This document shows, piece by piece, positions 1 to 6,604 of a DNA stretch of 28,175 nt (the first letter of the stretch is position 1; every line of letters begins with the position of its first letter). A program made the translations under genes and the position numbers. The notes beneath the pieces were generated by a model. That model saw only the letters and a program-made list of their open reading frames with translations, made no database searches and was not told the DNA's origin. The DNA comes from Pseudomonadota bacterium. GTDB taxonomy: Bacteria; Pseudomonadota; Alphaproteobacteria; Caulobacterales; Caulobacteraceae. Location of the stretch: NCBI GenBank assembly GCA_023434265.1, contig JAEYTA010000179.1, forward strand, positions 1 through 28,175, written 5' to 3'.

Positions 1-266
1 GCGACGGCCTGGCGCCCCCGGCCGCGCGGGCCAGCTTCTGGGCCTCGGGCGTCGACGCGGCCGATCCGGCCCTGCTGGCGGAGGGCCGCCGCGCCGGCGA
101 CGCCTGGCGTTTCCCGGCGTCGGCGGCGACGGCGATCGAGCGCCTCGACCCGCGCGAGGCCTTCGCGGTCGAGTTCCATTTCCGCGACGGCAGCGTCGCC
201 ACGGCACGGCTCGAGGCCGGCGATTTCGCCGCCGGCCGGGCCTTCCTGGCCCTCGGCAAGATCTGA
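1..266 (+). CDS. 3' end of an unidentified gene (partial)
   Basis: An open frame runs in from the left edge (first full codon at base 3) and stops at TGA 264-266, giving the last 87 or so residues. The translation is Ala-, Arg- and Asp-rich and ends in ...FLALGKI. The codons have the strong third-position GC of the neighbouring genes, which supports real coding. I see no motif that identifies a family; the piece looks soluble and has no membrane segment. It is convergent with the sensor kinase gene, whose stop codon begins at the very next base, so the two 3' ends abut without a terminator. Confidence 0.55.
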   Translation, partial: DGLAPPAARASFWASGVDAADPALLAEGRRAGDAWRFPASAATAIERLDPREAFAVEFHFRDGSVATARLEAGDFAAGRAFLALGKI

Positions 267-1958
267 TCAGCCCCCCGTCGCGACGGGGAGCGGGATGATC
301 TCGGCCCCGCCCTCGGGGGCCGGGGCGCGGGCGACGAGGGCCACGGGCATGCGCACGGTCACCGCAGTGCCTTCGCCGAGGGTGCTGTCGATGTTCATCC
401 GCCCGCCGTGCAGTTCCGCGAACGCGCGCACCAGCGACAGGCCCAGGCCGGTGCCGAGGCGGCGCTGTTCGAGGGCGCCGGCCTGCTCGAAGGGGCGGCC
501 GAGGCGTTTGACGTCCTCGGGCGCGATGCCGACGCCGGTGTCGGCGACGACGATCTCCAGATAGGGCCCGACGGCCTCGACCGCGACCGTCACCGAGCCG
601 CCGGCGGGCGTGAACTTCACCGCGTTCGAGAGCAGGTTCAGGGCGATCTGCTTGAGGGCGCGGCGGTCGGCCGACACGTCCAGCGCCTCCGGCGGCAGCA
701 CGCCGGACAGGGCCACGCCCTTGTCCTCGGCGTTGACGCGGACGAGGGCCATGGCCTGGGAGACCACCTCGCGCACGTCGAAGCGCTCGCGGGTCAGGGT
801 GTAGCGCTCCGCCTCGATCTTGGAGACGTCGAGCAGGTCGCTGATCAGGTCGAGCAGGTGGCCCCCGGCCTGGTGGATGTTGTCCGCGTATTCGGCGTAG
901 CGGTCGGGGATCGGTCCGAACAGGCGCTGGCGCATGATGTCGGAGAAGCCGAGCACGGCGTTGAGCGGGGTGCGCAGCTCGTGGCTCATGGTGGCGAGGA
1001 AGCGGGTCTTGCCGGCCTCGCGCGCCTCGGCCTCGGCGCGGGCGACTTCCAGCCCCAGTTCGCGGGCGTACTGGGCGGTGGCGTCGAAGGCCTGGGCGAT
1101 GATCCGGCCTTCGCCGGCGTCGTCGAGACGCCGGAAGACGAACTGCACCCGCCGGTCCAGCGACAGGCGCGGGGCGAGGACGGCCGAGCCTTCGTGTCCC
1201 GCCCGGGCGCGGGCCAGCGCCGCGAGCAGGCCCGGACGGTCCGGCGCGTGGATGGCGGCGACCAGGCCGTGTTCGAACAGCGGGTCGACCGGGAGCGAGG
1301 GGGGCGGCGCGCCGTAGGCGGCGAGCACCCGGCCGCTGGGTTCGAGGATCAGGGTCAGTCCCGGCTGGGCGGCGAGGAGGGCCTCGACCCGCCGCACCTC
1401 GGCCTCGGCCGTGTCCATGCGCCTCTCGCGCTGGCGCCATGACAGGCGCACCGCCAGGGCCGCGGCCGCCGCGGTCAGCACGGCCGAGAGCGCCGCCAGC
1501 GCCGGCAGATGTTCGCCCGGTCCCTGGAAGAGCCAGGCGGAGAACAGGCCCGACAGGGCCGCCGCGCCCACGGCCGCCGCCCCGGCCTGCACCGGGCGCG
1601 GCCCGCCGAGGGCGATCCCCGCCGCCAGCGGCAGGAAGACGAAGCCGGCGAGGGGGCCGGTCAGCCCCCCGGACAGCCCCGCGCCCGTCACCGCGGCCAG
1701 GCCCCACACGCCGAGCAGGGTCATGCGCTCGCGTTCGCCGTCTCGCTGCAGCAGGCCAAGGCCGGCGACGCCGGGCACGACCATGGCCAGCACGCCGTAG
1801 AAGACAGGCCCGTCGACGCCGCCGATCCAGCGTCCGCCCAGCGCGAGCAGGGCCGCGGCCACCGCCCAGCCGGCGTGCCAGGCCGCCAGCGCCGGACGAT
1901 CGCCGGCGCGCGGGCGGGCCGGGCTTTCGGTCGGGTCTGTGGCGTGGGGCGGGGTCAA
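267..1958 (-). CDS. Membrane sensor histidine kinase, DivJ/PleC-type
   Basis: A 563-residue protein. Residues about 27-172 hold five or six hydrophobic membrane segments, and about 185-310 are a PAS-like or linker region. The HisKA phospho-acceptor motif FLATMSHELRTPLN places the phosphorylated His at 326. The HATPase domain shows the N-box NLLSNAVKF (Asn441 region), G1 box DTGVGI (about 473) and G2 box GTGLGLSL (about 502). There is no receiver domain, so phosphate must pass to a separate regulator. Several membrane helices followed by a HisKA of the 'SHELRTPLNAVLGFSDIM' type match the alphaproteobacterial DivJ/PleC group, which acts on DivK/PleD upstream of CtrA. DivJ is my best guess from topology and length, but orthology is not provable here. 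The gene ends against the partial gene at the window edge. Confidence 0.9.
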   Translation of the reverse strand: MTPPHATDPTESPARPRAGDRPALAAWHAGWAVAAALLALGGRWIGGVDGPVFYGVLAMVVPGVAGLGLLQRDGERERMTLLGVWGLAAVTGAGLSGGLTGPLAGFVFLPLAAGIALGGPRPVQAGAAAVGAAALSGLFSAWLFQGPGEHLPALAALSAVLTAAAAALAVRLSWRQRERRMDTAEAEVRRVEALLAAQPGLTLILEPSGRVLAAYGAPPPSLPVDPLFEHGLVAAIHAPDRPGLLAALARARAGHEGSAVLAPRLSLDRRVQFVFRRLDDAGEGRIIAQAFDATAQYARELGLEVARAEAEAREAGKTRFLATMSHELRTPLNAVLGFSDIMRQRLFGPIPDRYAEYADNIHQAGGHLLDLISDLLDVSKIEAERYTLTRERFDVREVVSQAMALVRVNAEDKGVALSGVLPPEALDVSADRRALKQIALNLLSNAVKFTPAGGSVTVAVEAVGPYLEIVVADTGVGIAPEDVKRLGRPFEQAGALEQRRLGTGLGLSLVRAFAELHGGRMNIDSTLGEGTAVTVRMPVALVARAPAPEGGAEIIPLPVATGG

Positions 1959-2126
1959 GCGGATGTGCGGCGCGAAGTGACGGCGGGACGCACCAGCCTA
2001 GCGGTCACGCCGAGTCGTCCATAGCCCGCACCCGTCTCAGGCGACTGCGGAGCGGGGGAGGCGGAACGATTTCCGGGGATGGTCGGCTCGGTTGTCGTTA
2101 ACGCCGCCTCGGCCTATCTCGCCGCC

Positions 2127-2561
2127 ATGAGTTCAGAGTCCGTCATCGACGCCGTCCTCGCCGACCTGGCCGAGGAGTTCGACCTGCTCGGCGACTGGGA
2201 GAGCCGCATCGGCTACGTCATCGACCTCGGTCGGGAGCTGTCGCCGCTGCCCGATGCGGACCGGATCGAGGCGAACAAGGTGCCGGGCTGCGCGGCCCAG
2301 GTCTGGCTGGCCGTGCGGCGCGAGGGCGAGCGCCTGTATTTCGCGGCCGACAGCGACAGCGCCCTGTCCAAGGGCAACATCGCCCTGCTGCTGCGCCTTT
2401 ACTCCGGACGGACCGCCGACGAGATTCTCGCCTTCGACGCGCGCGCCGCCCTCGACCGGCTCGGCCTGCCGTCGGCGCTGACCCGGCAGCGGGCTAACGG
2501 GCTGAACGCCATGGTCGGCCGCATCCGCGACGAGGCGGCCGCGGCCGCGTCTCAGAAGTAG
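2127..2561 (+). CDS. sufE: SufE family cysteine desulfurase sulfur acceptor
   Basis: A 144-residue protein of normal SufE length. It accepts persulfide sulfur from the cysteine desulfurase SufS during Fe-S cluster assembly in the cytoplasm. The diagnostic segment KVPGCAAQVWL carries the sulfur-accepting Cys (Cys55 from this start), as in E. coli SufE. I chose ATG 2127 because the protein then begins like other SufE proteins; the frame opens further upstream at 2079, but that extension is not SufE-like. No Shine-Dalgarno precedes ATG 2127, so a leaderless or weakly led message is possible. Its 3' end overlaps the convergent secreted-protein gene by 10 bp. No other suf genes lie in the window. 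Confidence 0.9.
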   Translation: MSSESVIDAVLADLAEEFDLLGDWESRIGYVIDLGRELSPLPDADRIEANKVPGCAAQVWLAVRREGERLYFAADSDSALSKGNIALLLRLYSGRTADEILAFDARAALDRLGLPSALTRQRANGLNAMVGRIRDEAAAAASQK

Positions 2562-3073
2562 AGGCCGCGCACGACCAGGGCGGGCAGCTCGCCGGGCGCC
2601 TCGGTGACCCGGGCCTCGAGCCGATATTCCTCGGGTCGCGAGGTGCGCCGGCTCCAGACCGCGGCCCCGTCTTCGCTTGCCCACTTCTCCTCGTCGCCGA
2701 AGGCCCGGCCGCCGAAGCGGGTCAGCTCCCGCGCGCTGGCGCGGTTCGACGACAGGGAGCAGCCGGCGGCGTAGGCTTCGCCCTCGCCGACCTCGACCGA
2801 GCCCTCCTCGATGCGCAGCCGCCAGGCGCCGTCGTTCGAGACCAGGTCGATCTCGGAGGCCCACTCGTCCAGCGGAGCCTGGTCGCCGACCGGCCGGCGG
2901 AACCCGAGATCGCGGGCGGCGCGGATGGACTTCTCGAAGCTCTGCGAGCGCTGGGCGTAGGGCAGGCAGACATCGACCAGCACGCGGGCGGTCAGCGTCT
3001 CTTCGGCGACATGCGCCGCCGGCGCCGCGAACAGCAGGCTCGCGGCCAGACTTGAGGCAATCACAGAACTCAC
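2552..3073 (-). CDS. Small secreted protein of unknown function
   Basis: A 173-residue protein with a short N-terminal export signal (hydrophobic stretch about 5-19, likely cleavage near AAPAAHVA). The mature part of about 150 residues has two Cys (about 36 and 104) that could form a disulfide in the periplasm. The start codon is GTG at 3073, with a GGGGATC stretch as a weak ribosome site. The pattern 'VCLPYAQ...' after the signal and the size recall uncharacterised periplasmic proteins common in Caulobacterales; I cannot name a function. Its stop lies inside the last codons of convergent sufE (10-bp overlap). Confidence 0.7.
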   Translation of the reverse strand: MSSVIASSLAASLLFAAPAAHVAEETLTARVLVDVCLPYAQRSQSFEKSIRAARDLGFRRPVGDQAPLDEWASEIDLVSNDGAWRLRIEEGSVEVGEGEAYAAGCSLSSNRASARELTRFGGRAFGDEEKWASEDGAAVWSRRTSRPEEYRLEARVTEAPGELPALVVRGLYF

Positions 3074-3120
3074 GACGATCCCCGACGCGCCGGCGCCAGG
3101 GCGCCGTTCAAAACCGCGAA

Positions 3121-3180
3121 CGCGCCCCGAAAAGGGGGCGCGCTCGCCCGCACACCCTAGGCGGAAACCGCCTGTGGGTG
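3121..3180 (-). terminator. Two hairpins downstream of the HdaB-like/DUF6456 operon
   Basis: Two inverted repeats lie in the 150-bp gap between the DUF6456-like gene and the secreted-protein gene. CGCGCCCC (3121-3128) pairs with GGGGCGCG (3135-3142). AGGCGG pairs with CCGCCT around AAA (3159-3173), with the flanking CACCC/GGGTG extending the stem. Neither has a T-tract on the minus strand. They are plausible 3'-end structures for the leftward operon, but intrinsic termination is not certain. The promoter of the secreted-protein gene must also lie here; I see no clear -35/-10. Confidence 0.35.
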
Positions 3181-3223
3181 AAAGTTACGACCCTGTAACG
3201 TGTGGTCGCGCCGGCTCCGTCGC

Positions 3224-3946
3224 TCACGCCAGCCGATAGTGGCGGGAGAGGGCCTCGAGCCCCTGTCGCAGCAGCATCTTGCCGGTCCGGCGGCGCAGTC
3301 CCATGGCCTGCTCGGCGGCCTGCAGGGTGCTGGCGCGCACGCAGATGTGTTCCACCATGGCGCGGGCGGGGCCGCAGGCCGCCAGCGCCGCCTCCACCCG
3401 GGCCGCGGCGAACAGGGCCCGGCCGGTCGGCGCGTGGCCGCGATGCGCCGATCCGCCGCCGCACCGGGTTCGCGGCAGGGCGTCCCAACGCATGGTCAGC
3501 GACGGGCCCTTCAGGGCGGTCTCGGCCTCCAGGGCCAGGCGTTTGGCGGCCGCCACCTCGGCCGGCCGCAGCCACGGCCTTCCGTCCGGGCCGAGATGGC
3601 TGGCCAACCAGTCCACCGGATGCTGCGCCAGGTTGGCGCGCCGCCTCGACGCACGGCCGTCGGCCTCCATCACGGTGCGCTCGCCCTCGATCAGGCCCGG
3701 CCGGCCGGGCTCCGGGGCCGGTTGTTCCACGAGGTCCCGACGGGCCACCCAACCGCCGTTGTGGCGCGCCCGCAGCCCCGGCGCCTCGACCAGGTCGCGG
3801 AACACCGCCTCGTCGACGGTCAGCACCACGCGCGCGCGGCGGTCCGAGCCGGTGCGCAGGGCGTAGCCGCCGTCGACCGCCTCGATCCAGCTGTTCATCC
3901 GCGACAGCATGCGGCGCGCCCGCGCCAGCGTCTGGGCGCGGCTCAT
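3224..3946 (-). CDS. DUF6456-like protein, second gene of an operon with a DnaA-like protein
   Basis: A 240-residue protein starting MSRAQTLARARRM at ATG 3946. That ATG overlaps the upstream gene's TGA (ATGA, four bases), so the two are translationally coupled. A longer frame continues upstream, but it is out of frame with the real upstream gene and is an artefact. The C-terminal half (about 105-240) is rich in conserved-looking polar positions (HPVDWLASHLGPDG, RWDALPR, AAKRL, ALSRHYRLA) and resembles the DUF6456 domain found in alphaproteobacteria. There are no membrane segments. The function is unknown. Pairing with a DnaA-domain protein next to ctrA suggests a replication or cell-cycle role (inference). 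Confidence 0.75.
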   Translation of the reverse strand: MSRAQTLARARRMLSRMNSWIEAVDGGYALRTGSDRRARVVLTVDEAVFRDLVEAPGLRARHNGGWVARRDLVEQPAPEPGRPGLIEGERTVMEADGRASRRRANLAQHPVDWLASHLGPDGRPWLRPAEVAAAKRLALEAETALKGPSLTMRWDALPRTRCGGGSAHRGHAPTGRALFAAARVEAALAACGPARAMVEHICVRASTLQAAEQAMGLRRRTGKMLLRQGLEALSRHYRLA

Positions 3947-4299
3947 GCTCCCAGTTCGCACGGCGGCGCCTCCAGCACGTCGCGGACGCTGCGCTCCAGA
4001 CGTTCCAGCAGGTCGTCGAGGACCGGCCGGTCGCGTTCGTCCTCGGCCCAGCGGCAGGCGGAGGCCACCGTCGAGCGGTTCATGCCGAAGGCGTAGCCGA
4101 CGCGCTCGACGGGCCAGCCGAAGGCGACATGGGCGAGATACATCGCAAGCCAGCGCGCCTTGCACTGGCGACCCTTCAGCCGCGTGCCCCGGGTCATGAC
4201 CTCGAGCGGCACGCCGGTCGATACCGACACGATCTGCAGGGCCAGGCCGGCCCGCATGCGATCCGGCGCCGGCCGGGGCATCCAACAGCGCGATTCCAT
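3943..4299 (-). CDS. Stand-alone DnaA domain-IV-like helix-turn-helix protein (HdaB-like)
   Basis: A 118-residue protein. The central segment 'KARWLAMYLAHVAFGWPVER' followed by 'VGYAFGMNRSTVASACRWAE' follows the DnaA domain IV pattern (E. coli PRQMAMALAKEL...[21 protein letters not shown]). The Arg equivalent to DnaA R399 appears kept. The base-contacting D-H-T-T loop is replaced by N-R-S-T, so DnaA-box recognition may differ or be lost. There is no AAA+ domain. Small DnaA-related proteins of this kind in alphaproteobacteria include HdaB, reported to counteract HdaA-driven inactivation of DnaA; that assignment is inference. ATG 4299 is preferred because GGAGA lies 7 nt upstream; ATG 4320 would add seven residues. 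It overlaps the next gene by ATGA and is divergent from ctrA. Confidence 0.78.
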   Translation of the reverse strand: MESRCWMPRPAPDRMRAGLALQIVSVSTGVPLEVMTRGTRLKGRQCKARWLAMYLAHVAFGWPVERVGYAFGMNRSTVASACRWAEDERDRPVLDDLLERLERSVRDVLEAPPCELGA

Positions 4300-4347
4300 T
4301 GCAACTTCTCCGTCATCCACCTCGCGCCGCTTCTTGGCGTCGGCGCA

Positions 4348-4365
4348 CTAGGAATATGATCCTAG
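4348..4365. promoter_or_regulatory. 18-bp palindrome upstream of the HdaB-like gene
   Basis: CTAGGA (4348-4353) and TCCTAG (4360-4365) form a perfect inverted repeat around the AT-rich core ATATGA. It lies 49 bp upstream of the HdaB-like start, inside the region divergent from ctrA. On the minus strand the core reads as a weak -10-like CATATT. It could be an operator that represses or activates the leftward operon. The binding protein is unknown. Confidence 0.45.
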
Positions 4366-4421
4366 GATGCGTCGATTTCGGACGTAGGGCGGGAGGGCCG
4401 GCGGAAAAGTTCGCGCGACTT

Positions 4422-4511
4422 GACTCCCGCCTCTCGACGGCGATTCGCAAATCAGCCTAGATTCGTCGTTAACCAGTCGCGTTAACCCTTCTTAAGTTTT
4501 TGGAGGATTAA
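4422..4511 (+). promoter_or_regulatory. ctrA control region: GANTC sites and TTAA boxes
   Basis: Three GANTC sites (CcrM methylation targets) occur at 4422-4426, 4442-4446 and 4460-4464, with another at 4292-4296 just inside the HdaB-like start. Downstream of them, CGTTAACC is repeated directly at 4467-4474 and 4480-4487 (13-bp period), and further TTAA boxes lie at 4492-4495 and 4508-4511. CtrA classically recognises TTAA-N7-TTAA. The spacings here are 9, 6 and 12, so autoregulation is likely by analogy with Caulobacter ctrA P1/P2, but the exact binding sites are inferred. Confidence 0.65.
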
Positions 4512-4581
4512 CGTCCGAACAAGGTTACCCGGAAACGGGACAGTAACGTCCAACGCCAAGCTTTGCCTGGAGGGGCAACAA

Positions 4582-5283
4582 ATGCGCGTCCTGCTCATCG
4601 AAGACGATCATGCGACCGCGCAGAGCATCGAACTGATGTTGAAGTCGGAAGGCTTCAACGTCTACACGACTGACCTCGGCGAAGAAGGCATCGATCTCGG
4701 CAAGATCTACGACTACGACCTGATCCTGCTGGACCTGAACCTGCCGGACATGAATGGTCTGGAAGTGCTGCGCCAGCTGCGCGTCGGCAAGGTCAACACG
4801 CCGGTGATGATCCTGTCCGGCACCTCGGAGATCGAGACCAAGGTCAAGACCTTCGGCGGCGGCGCCGACGACTACATGACCAAGCCGTTCCACAAGGACG
4901 AGCTGATCGCCCGCGTCCACGCGGTGGTGCGCCGGTCGAAGGGCCACGCGCAGGCGATCATCCACACCGGCGAGATCGCGGTGAACCTGGACGCCAAGAC
5001 CGTCGAGGTGAACGGCCACCGCGTCCACCTGACCGGCAAGGAGTACCAGATGCTGGAGCTCCTCTCCCTGCGCAAGGGCACGACCCTGACCAAGGAGATG
5101 TTCCTCAACCACCTGTACGGCGGCATGGACGAGCCGGAGCTGAAGATCATCGACGTCTTCATCTGCAAGCTGCGCAAGAAGCTGGCCACCGCCGCCGGCG
5201 GCAAGCACTACATCGAGACCGTCTGGGGCCGCGGCTACGTCCTGCGCGACCCGGCCGAGGGCTCGGTCAGCGCCGCCGCCTGA
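4582..5283 (+). CDS. ctrA: CtrA, cell-cycle master response regulator
   Basis: A 233-residue OmpR-type regulator. The receiver domain (about 1-115) has the acidic pocket E7-D8-D9 and phospho-acceptor Asp51 in LILLDLNLPDMNG, with Lys at the KPFHKDE motif. The winged-helix DNA-binding domain (about 125-225) includes KEYQMLELLSLRKG and the IIDVFICKLRKKL...VWGRGYVLRD signature of CtrA. The C-terminus ends in AAA, matching the terminal Ala pair used for ClpXP degradation in Caulobacter. Phosphorylated CtrA activates about a hundred cell-cycle genes and blocks the origin. GGAGG lies about 10 nt before ATG 4582. The gene is followed by an intrinsic terminator and preceded by a GANTC/TTAA-rich promoter. 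Confidence 0.97.
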   Translation: MRVLLIEDDHATAQSIELMLKSEGFNVYTTDLGEEGIDLGKIYDYDLILLDLNLPDMNGLEVLRQLRVGKVNTPVMILSGTSEIETKVKTFGGGADDYMTKPFHKDELIARVHAVVRRSKGHAQAIIHTGEIAVNLDAKTVEVNGHRVHLTGKEYQMLELLSLRKGTTLTKEMFLNHLYGGMDEPELKIIDVFICKLRKKLATAAGGKHYIETVWGRGYVLRDPAEGSVSAAA

Positions 5284-5309
5284 GCGGGGCGGACAATCGG
5301 ATAAGAGAG

Positions 5310-5340
5310 CGCCCGCCGGGGAGACCCGGCGGGCGTTTTT
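5310..5340 (+). terminator. Intrinsic terminator of ctrA
   Basis: A perfect 11-bp GC-rich stem has arms at 5310-5320 and 5325-5335, loop GAGA, and is followed directly by TTTTT (5336-5340). It begins 27 bp after the ctrA stop. This is the clearest intrinsic terminator in the window. Confidence 0.92.
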
Positions 5341-5363
5341 CGTCGGGCAGAGCGGAAGGTGGG

Positions 5364-5391
5364 GTCGGCCGCAACGGGTGGAAAGCGGACC
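5364..5391 (+). repeat. Dispersed repeat copy 1 (CGCAACGGGTGGAAAGCGGAC)
   Basis: The core GCAACGGGTGGAAAGCGGAC is flanked by GGCC upstream. The same motif recurs twice more within 800 bp. The complete form, as I recall it from alphaproteobacterial genomes, has short inverted ends (GTCCGC...GCGGAC); here the left end is degenerate (GGCCGC). It sits just after the ctrA terminator and probably marks the left edge of the accessory islet. Confidence 0.6.
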
Positions 5392-5457
5392 TTGGCAGTG
5401 GCAGGGTGTCGCTTGAAGGGAGAGGGCTCATGACGACGGAAGTTCTCGGACCTGAAC

Positions 5458-5685
5458 ATGATCGGCGTCTGGTCAGCGCCACGACATGGGCGTTGCGAAG
5501 GCGGGGCTCTACGACTGGATCACAAATGGTCGCTATTCGGCTCGCAGGAAGTCATTGAGCAGCGTTGGATGTCTTCAGCTGGACCTCTGACCCTCACCGC
5601 CGAAACATACATAGGCCTTGTGCTCGATGGACCGGATGAGGTGGTAGGTCAGGTCAAATCGCTGATCGCGCGACGGCTCGGCTAA
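5458..5685 (+). CDS. Possible small protein or gene remnant
   Basis: A 75-residue frame in the islet after ctrA. The C-terminal half (SSAGPLTLTAETYIGLVLDGPDEVVGQ then VKSLIARRLG) reads like a real protein edge: balanced hydrophobic and polar residues and no Arg/Pro-rich shadow composition. The N-terminal half is less convincing, and no ribosome site precedes ATG 5458. It may be the 3' remnant of a larger gene whose beginning was replaced. I do not recognise the family. Base composition is lower in GC than the flanking core genes. Confidence 0.35.
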   Translation: MIGVWSAPRHGRCEGGALRLDHKWSLFGSQEVIEQRWMSSAGPLTLTAETYIGLVLDGPDEVVGQVKSLIARRLG

Positions 5686-5687
5686 AG

Positions 5688-5737
5688 GCTGCTTTGGGCC
5701 GAGCGGACAGTCGCCTGCGGGTGGGGAGCGGACCTCG
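5688..5737 (+). repeat. Dispersed repeat copy 2 (degenerate)
   Basis: Contains GAGCGGACAGTCGCC followed by TGCGGGTGGGGAGCGGACC, a mutated version of the copy 1 core (GGGTGG and AGCGGACC conserved). The preceding GCTGCTTTGGGCCGA also looks like part of a longer unit. It lies in the 55-bp gap between two doubtful small genes. Confidence 0.5.
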
Positions 5738-5740
5738 TCA

Positions 5741-6091
5741 CTAGTCCAAACGCTCTGCTGACGTAACACTCAACACCCCTCCATTGGGGTTTAGACGGAC
5801 CACAGTGGCCCGAATGCGAACTCTAGTTCTTTGAACTGCCTGACCAGCGGTGGGAGGAGTGCGTCGCAGCGAAGACATGAACACACGTTCGTCAGTAGCG
5901 GACATCATCCGGAAGTCGGTATTGTAGAGACGGGAACATTCAGGACCGCCAACGACGGCTCCGGAGTTCTCATTCCAAATGAGGATGGCCTCGACATCCA
6001 AGCGGTCGCCCACCGCCAGTTCGGGGCGAGAGGTAACATCACAAAGCCTGCCGACTTCATGGGCGGGTTGGGCACAACCAGCAGCAATCAA
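5741..6091 (-). pseudogene. Probable decayed lipoprotein-type gene
   Basis: A 116-residue minus-strand frame beginning at TTG 6091 (MIAAGCAQPAHEVGRLCDV...) and ending ...VVRLNPNGGVLSVTSAERLD. The middle (VGDRLDVEAILIWNENSGAVVGGPECS) looks like a genuine beta-rich domain. The very start reads IAAGC, resembling the end of a lipoprotein signal, but the hydrophobic n/h-region is missing: the frame closes at a TGA (6119-6121) only nine codons further upstream, and an ATG at 6095 is in another frame. A 5' truncation or frameshift is likely. An expressed protein cannot be excluded. Function unknown. Confidence 0.4.
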
Positions 6092-6146
6092 GCATGACGA
6101 GAGCGAGTCTATCCGGTGTCATAGTCGTAGGATGATCCGCCGCCCG

Positions 6147-6177
6147 AATGTCCGCAACGGGTGGGAAGCCGACCTCA
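6147..6177 (+). repeat. Dispersed repeat copy 3
   Basis: AATGTCCGCAACGGGTGGGA followed by AGCCGACCTCAG. It shares CCGCAACGGGTGG with copy 1 and keeps the left TGTCCGC end; the right end has drifted (GCCGAC instead of GCGGAC). It ends three bases before the hicA stop codon, so the repeat abuts the toxin gene. Confidence 0.6.
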
Positions 6178-6179
6178 GC

Positions 6180-6374
6180 TCAGAACGCCTTCGGCAGCCC
6201 CGCATCCTTCAAAATCTGGTTGGCCATATGCCGGCTTTTCGTGCGTGGCACGGCGAAGGTCTTGCCAGTTGTTGGACTGAACCAGATTTCGTGGCTGCCC
6301 TTGCCGGGCCGAACGAACCGGCAGCCCGCCTCGCGCAGGCGTCGCTCCAGTTCAGGGTAGAAGTCCTTCGGCAC
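6180..6374 (-). CDS. hicA: HicA family mRNA-interferase toxin
   Basis: A 64-residue protein of typical HicA size. The double-stranded-RNA-binding-like fold is suggested by RRLREAGCRFVRPGKGSHEIW, with the catalytic His (His28) in the family motif GKGSH. It is followed by TFAVPR and the closing helix ANQILKDAGLP. HicA toxins cleave mRNA and are neutralised by their HicB partner. The start is GTG at 6374, immediately after the antitoxin's TGA with no gap, implying translational coupling. The order antitoxin-toxin is the reverse of classical hicAB but common for the DUF1902 variants. It sits in a small lower-GC islet. Confidence 0.88.
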   Translation of the reverse strand: MPKDFYPELERRLREAGCRFVRPGKGSHEIWFSPTTGKTFAVPRTKSRHMANQILKDAGLPKAF

Positions 6375-6587
6375 TCAGGACGCCGCTTTAAGCGCCGTCT
6401 CGCCGGTAATGGTGATCGGACCGGGGACCATGCCGTTGTCGCGCATCAGGTCAGGCGCCAGCGCTTCGACCAGATCGACGAACTCACTGAGGGTGGTCGC
6501 CTCTACGTTCAAGCCGACGATGTCGCTCTGCGACCAGTAAACACCGGCCTCGGCATCCCAGACAGCAGTGACCGTATAGCGCGCCAT
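6375..6587 (-). CDS. hicB: HicB-like antitoxin (DUF1902 type)
   Basis: A 70-residue protein with the HicB-like N-terminal fold: MARYTVTAVWDAEAGVYWSQ, then LNVEATTLSEFVDLVEALAPDLM. This is the RNase-H-like partial fold that occludes HicA. It has no long C-terminal DNA-binding domain (ends ...ITITGETALKAAS), so autoregulation, if any, must involve the complex. It is first gene of the pair; its TGA abuts hicA's GTG. The start lies 59 bp downstream of the rhlE stop on the same strand, with a strong hairpin between. Confidence 0.82.
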   Translation of the reverse strand: MARYTVTAVWDAEAGVYWSQSDIVGLNVEATTLSEFVDLVEALAPDLMRDNGMVPGPITITGETALKAAS

Positions 6588-6604
6588 GTCAGGATAATGG
6601 GCGC

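Noticed and set aside
3947..4285. Longer 353-residue version of the DUF6456-like protein
   Set aside because: The added part lies over the DnaA-like gene in a different frame and lacks protein-like composition; the ATGA overlap gives a natural start at 3946.
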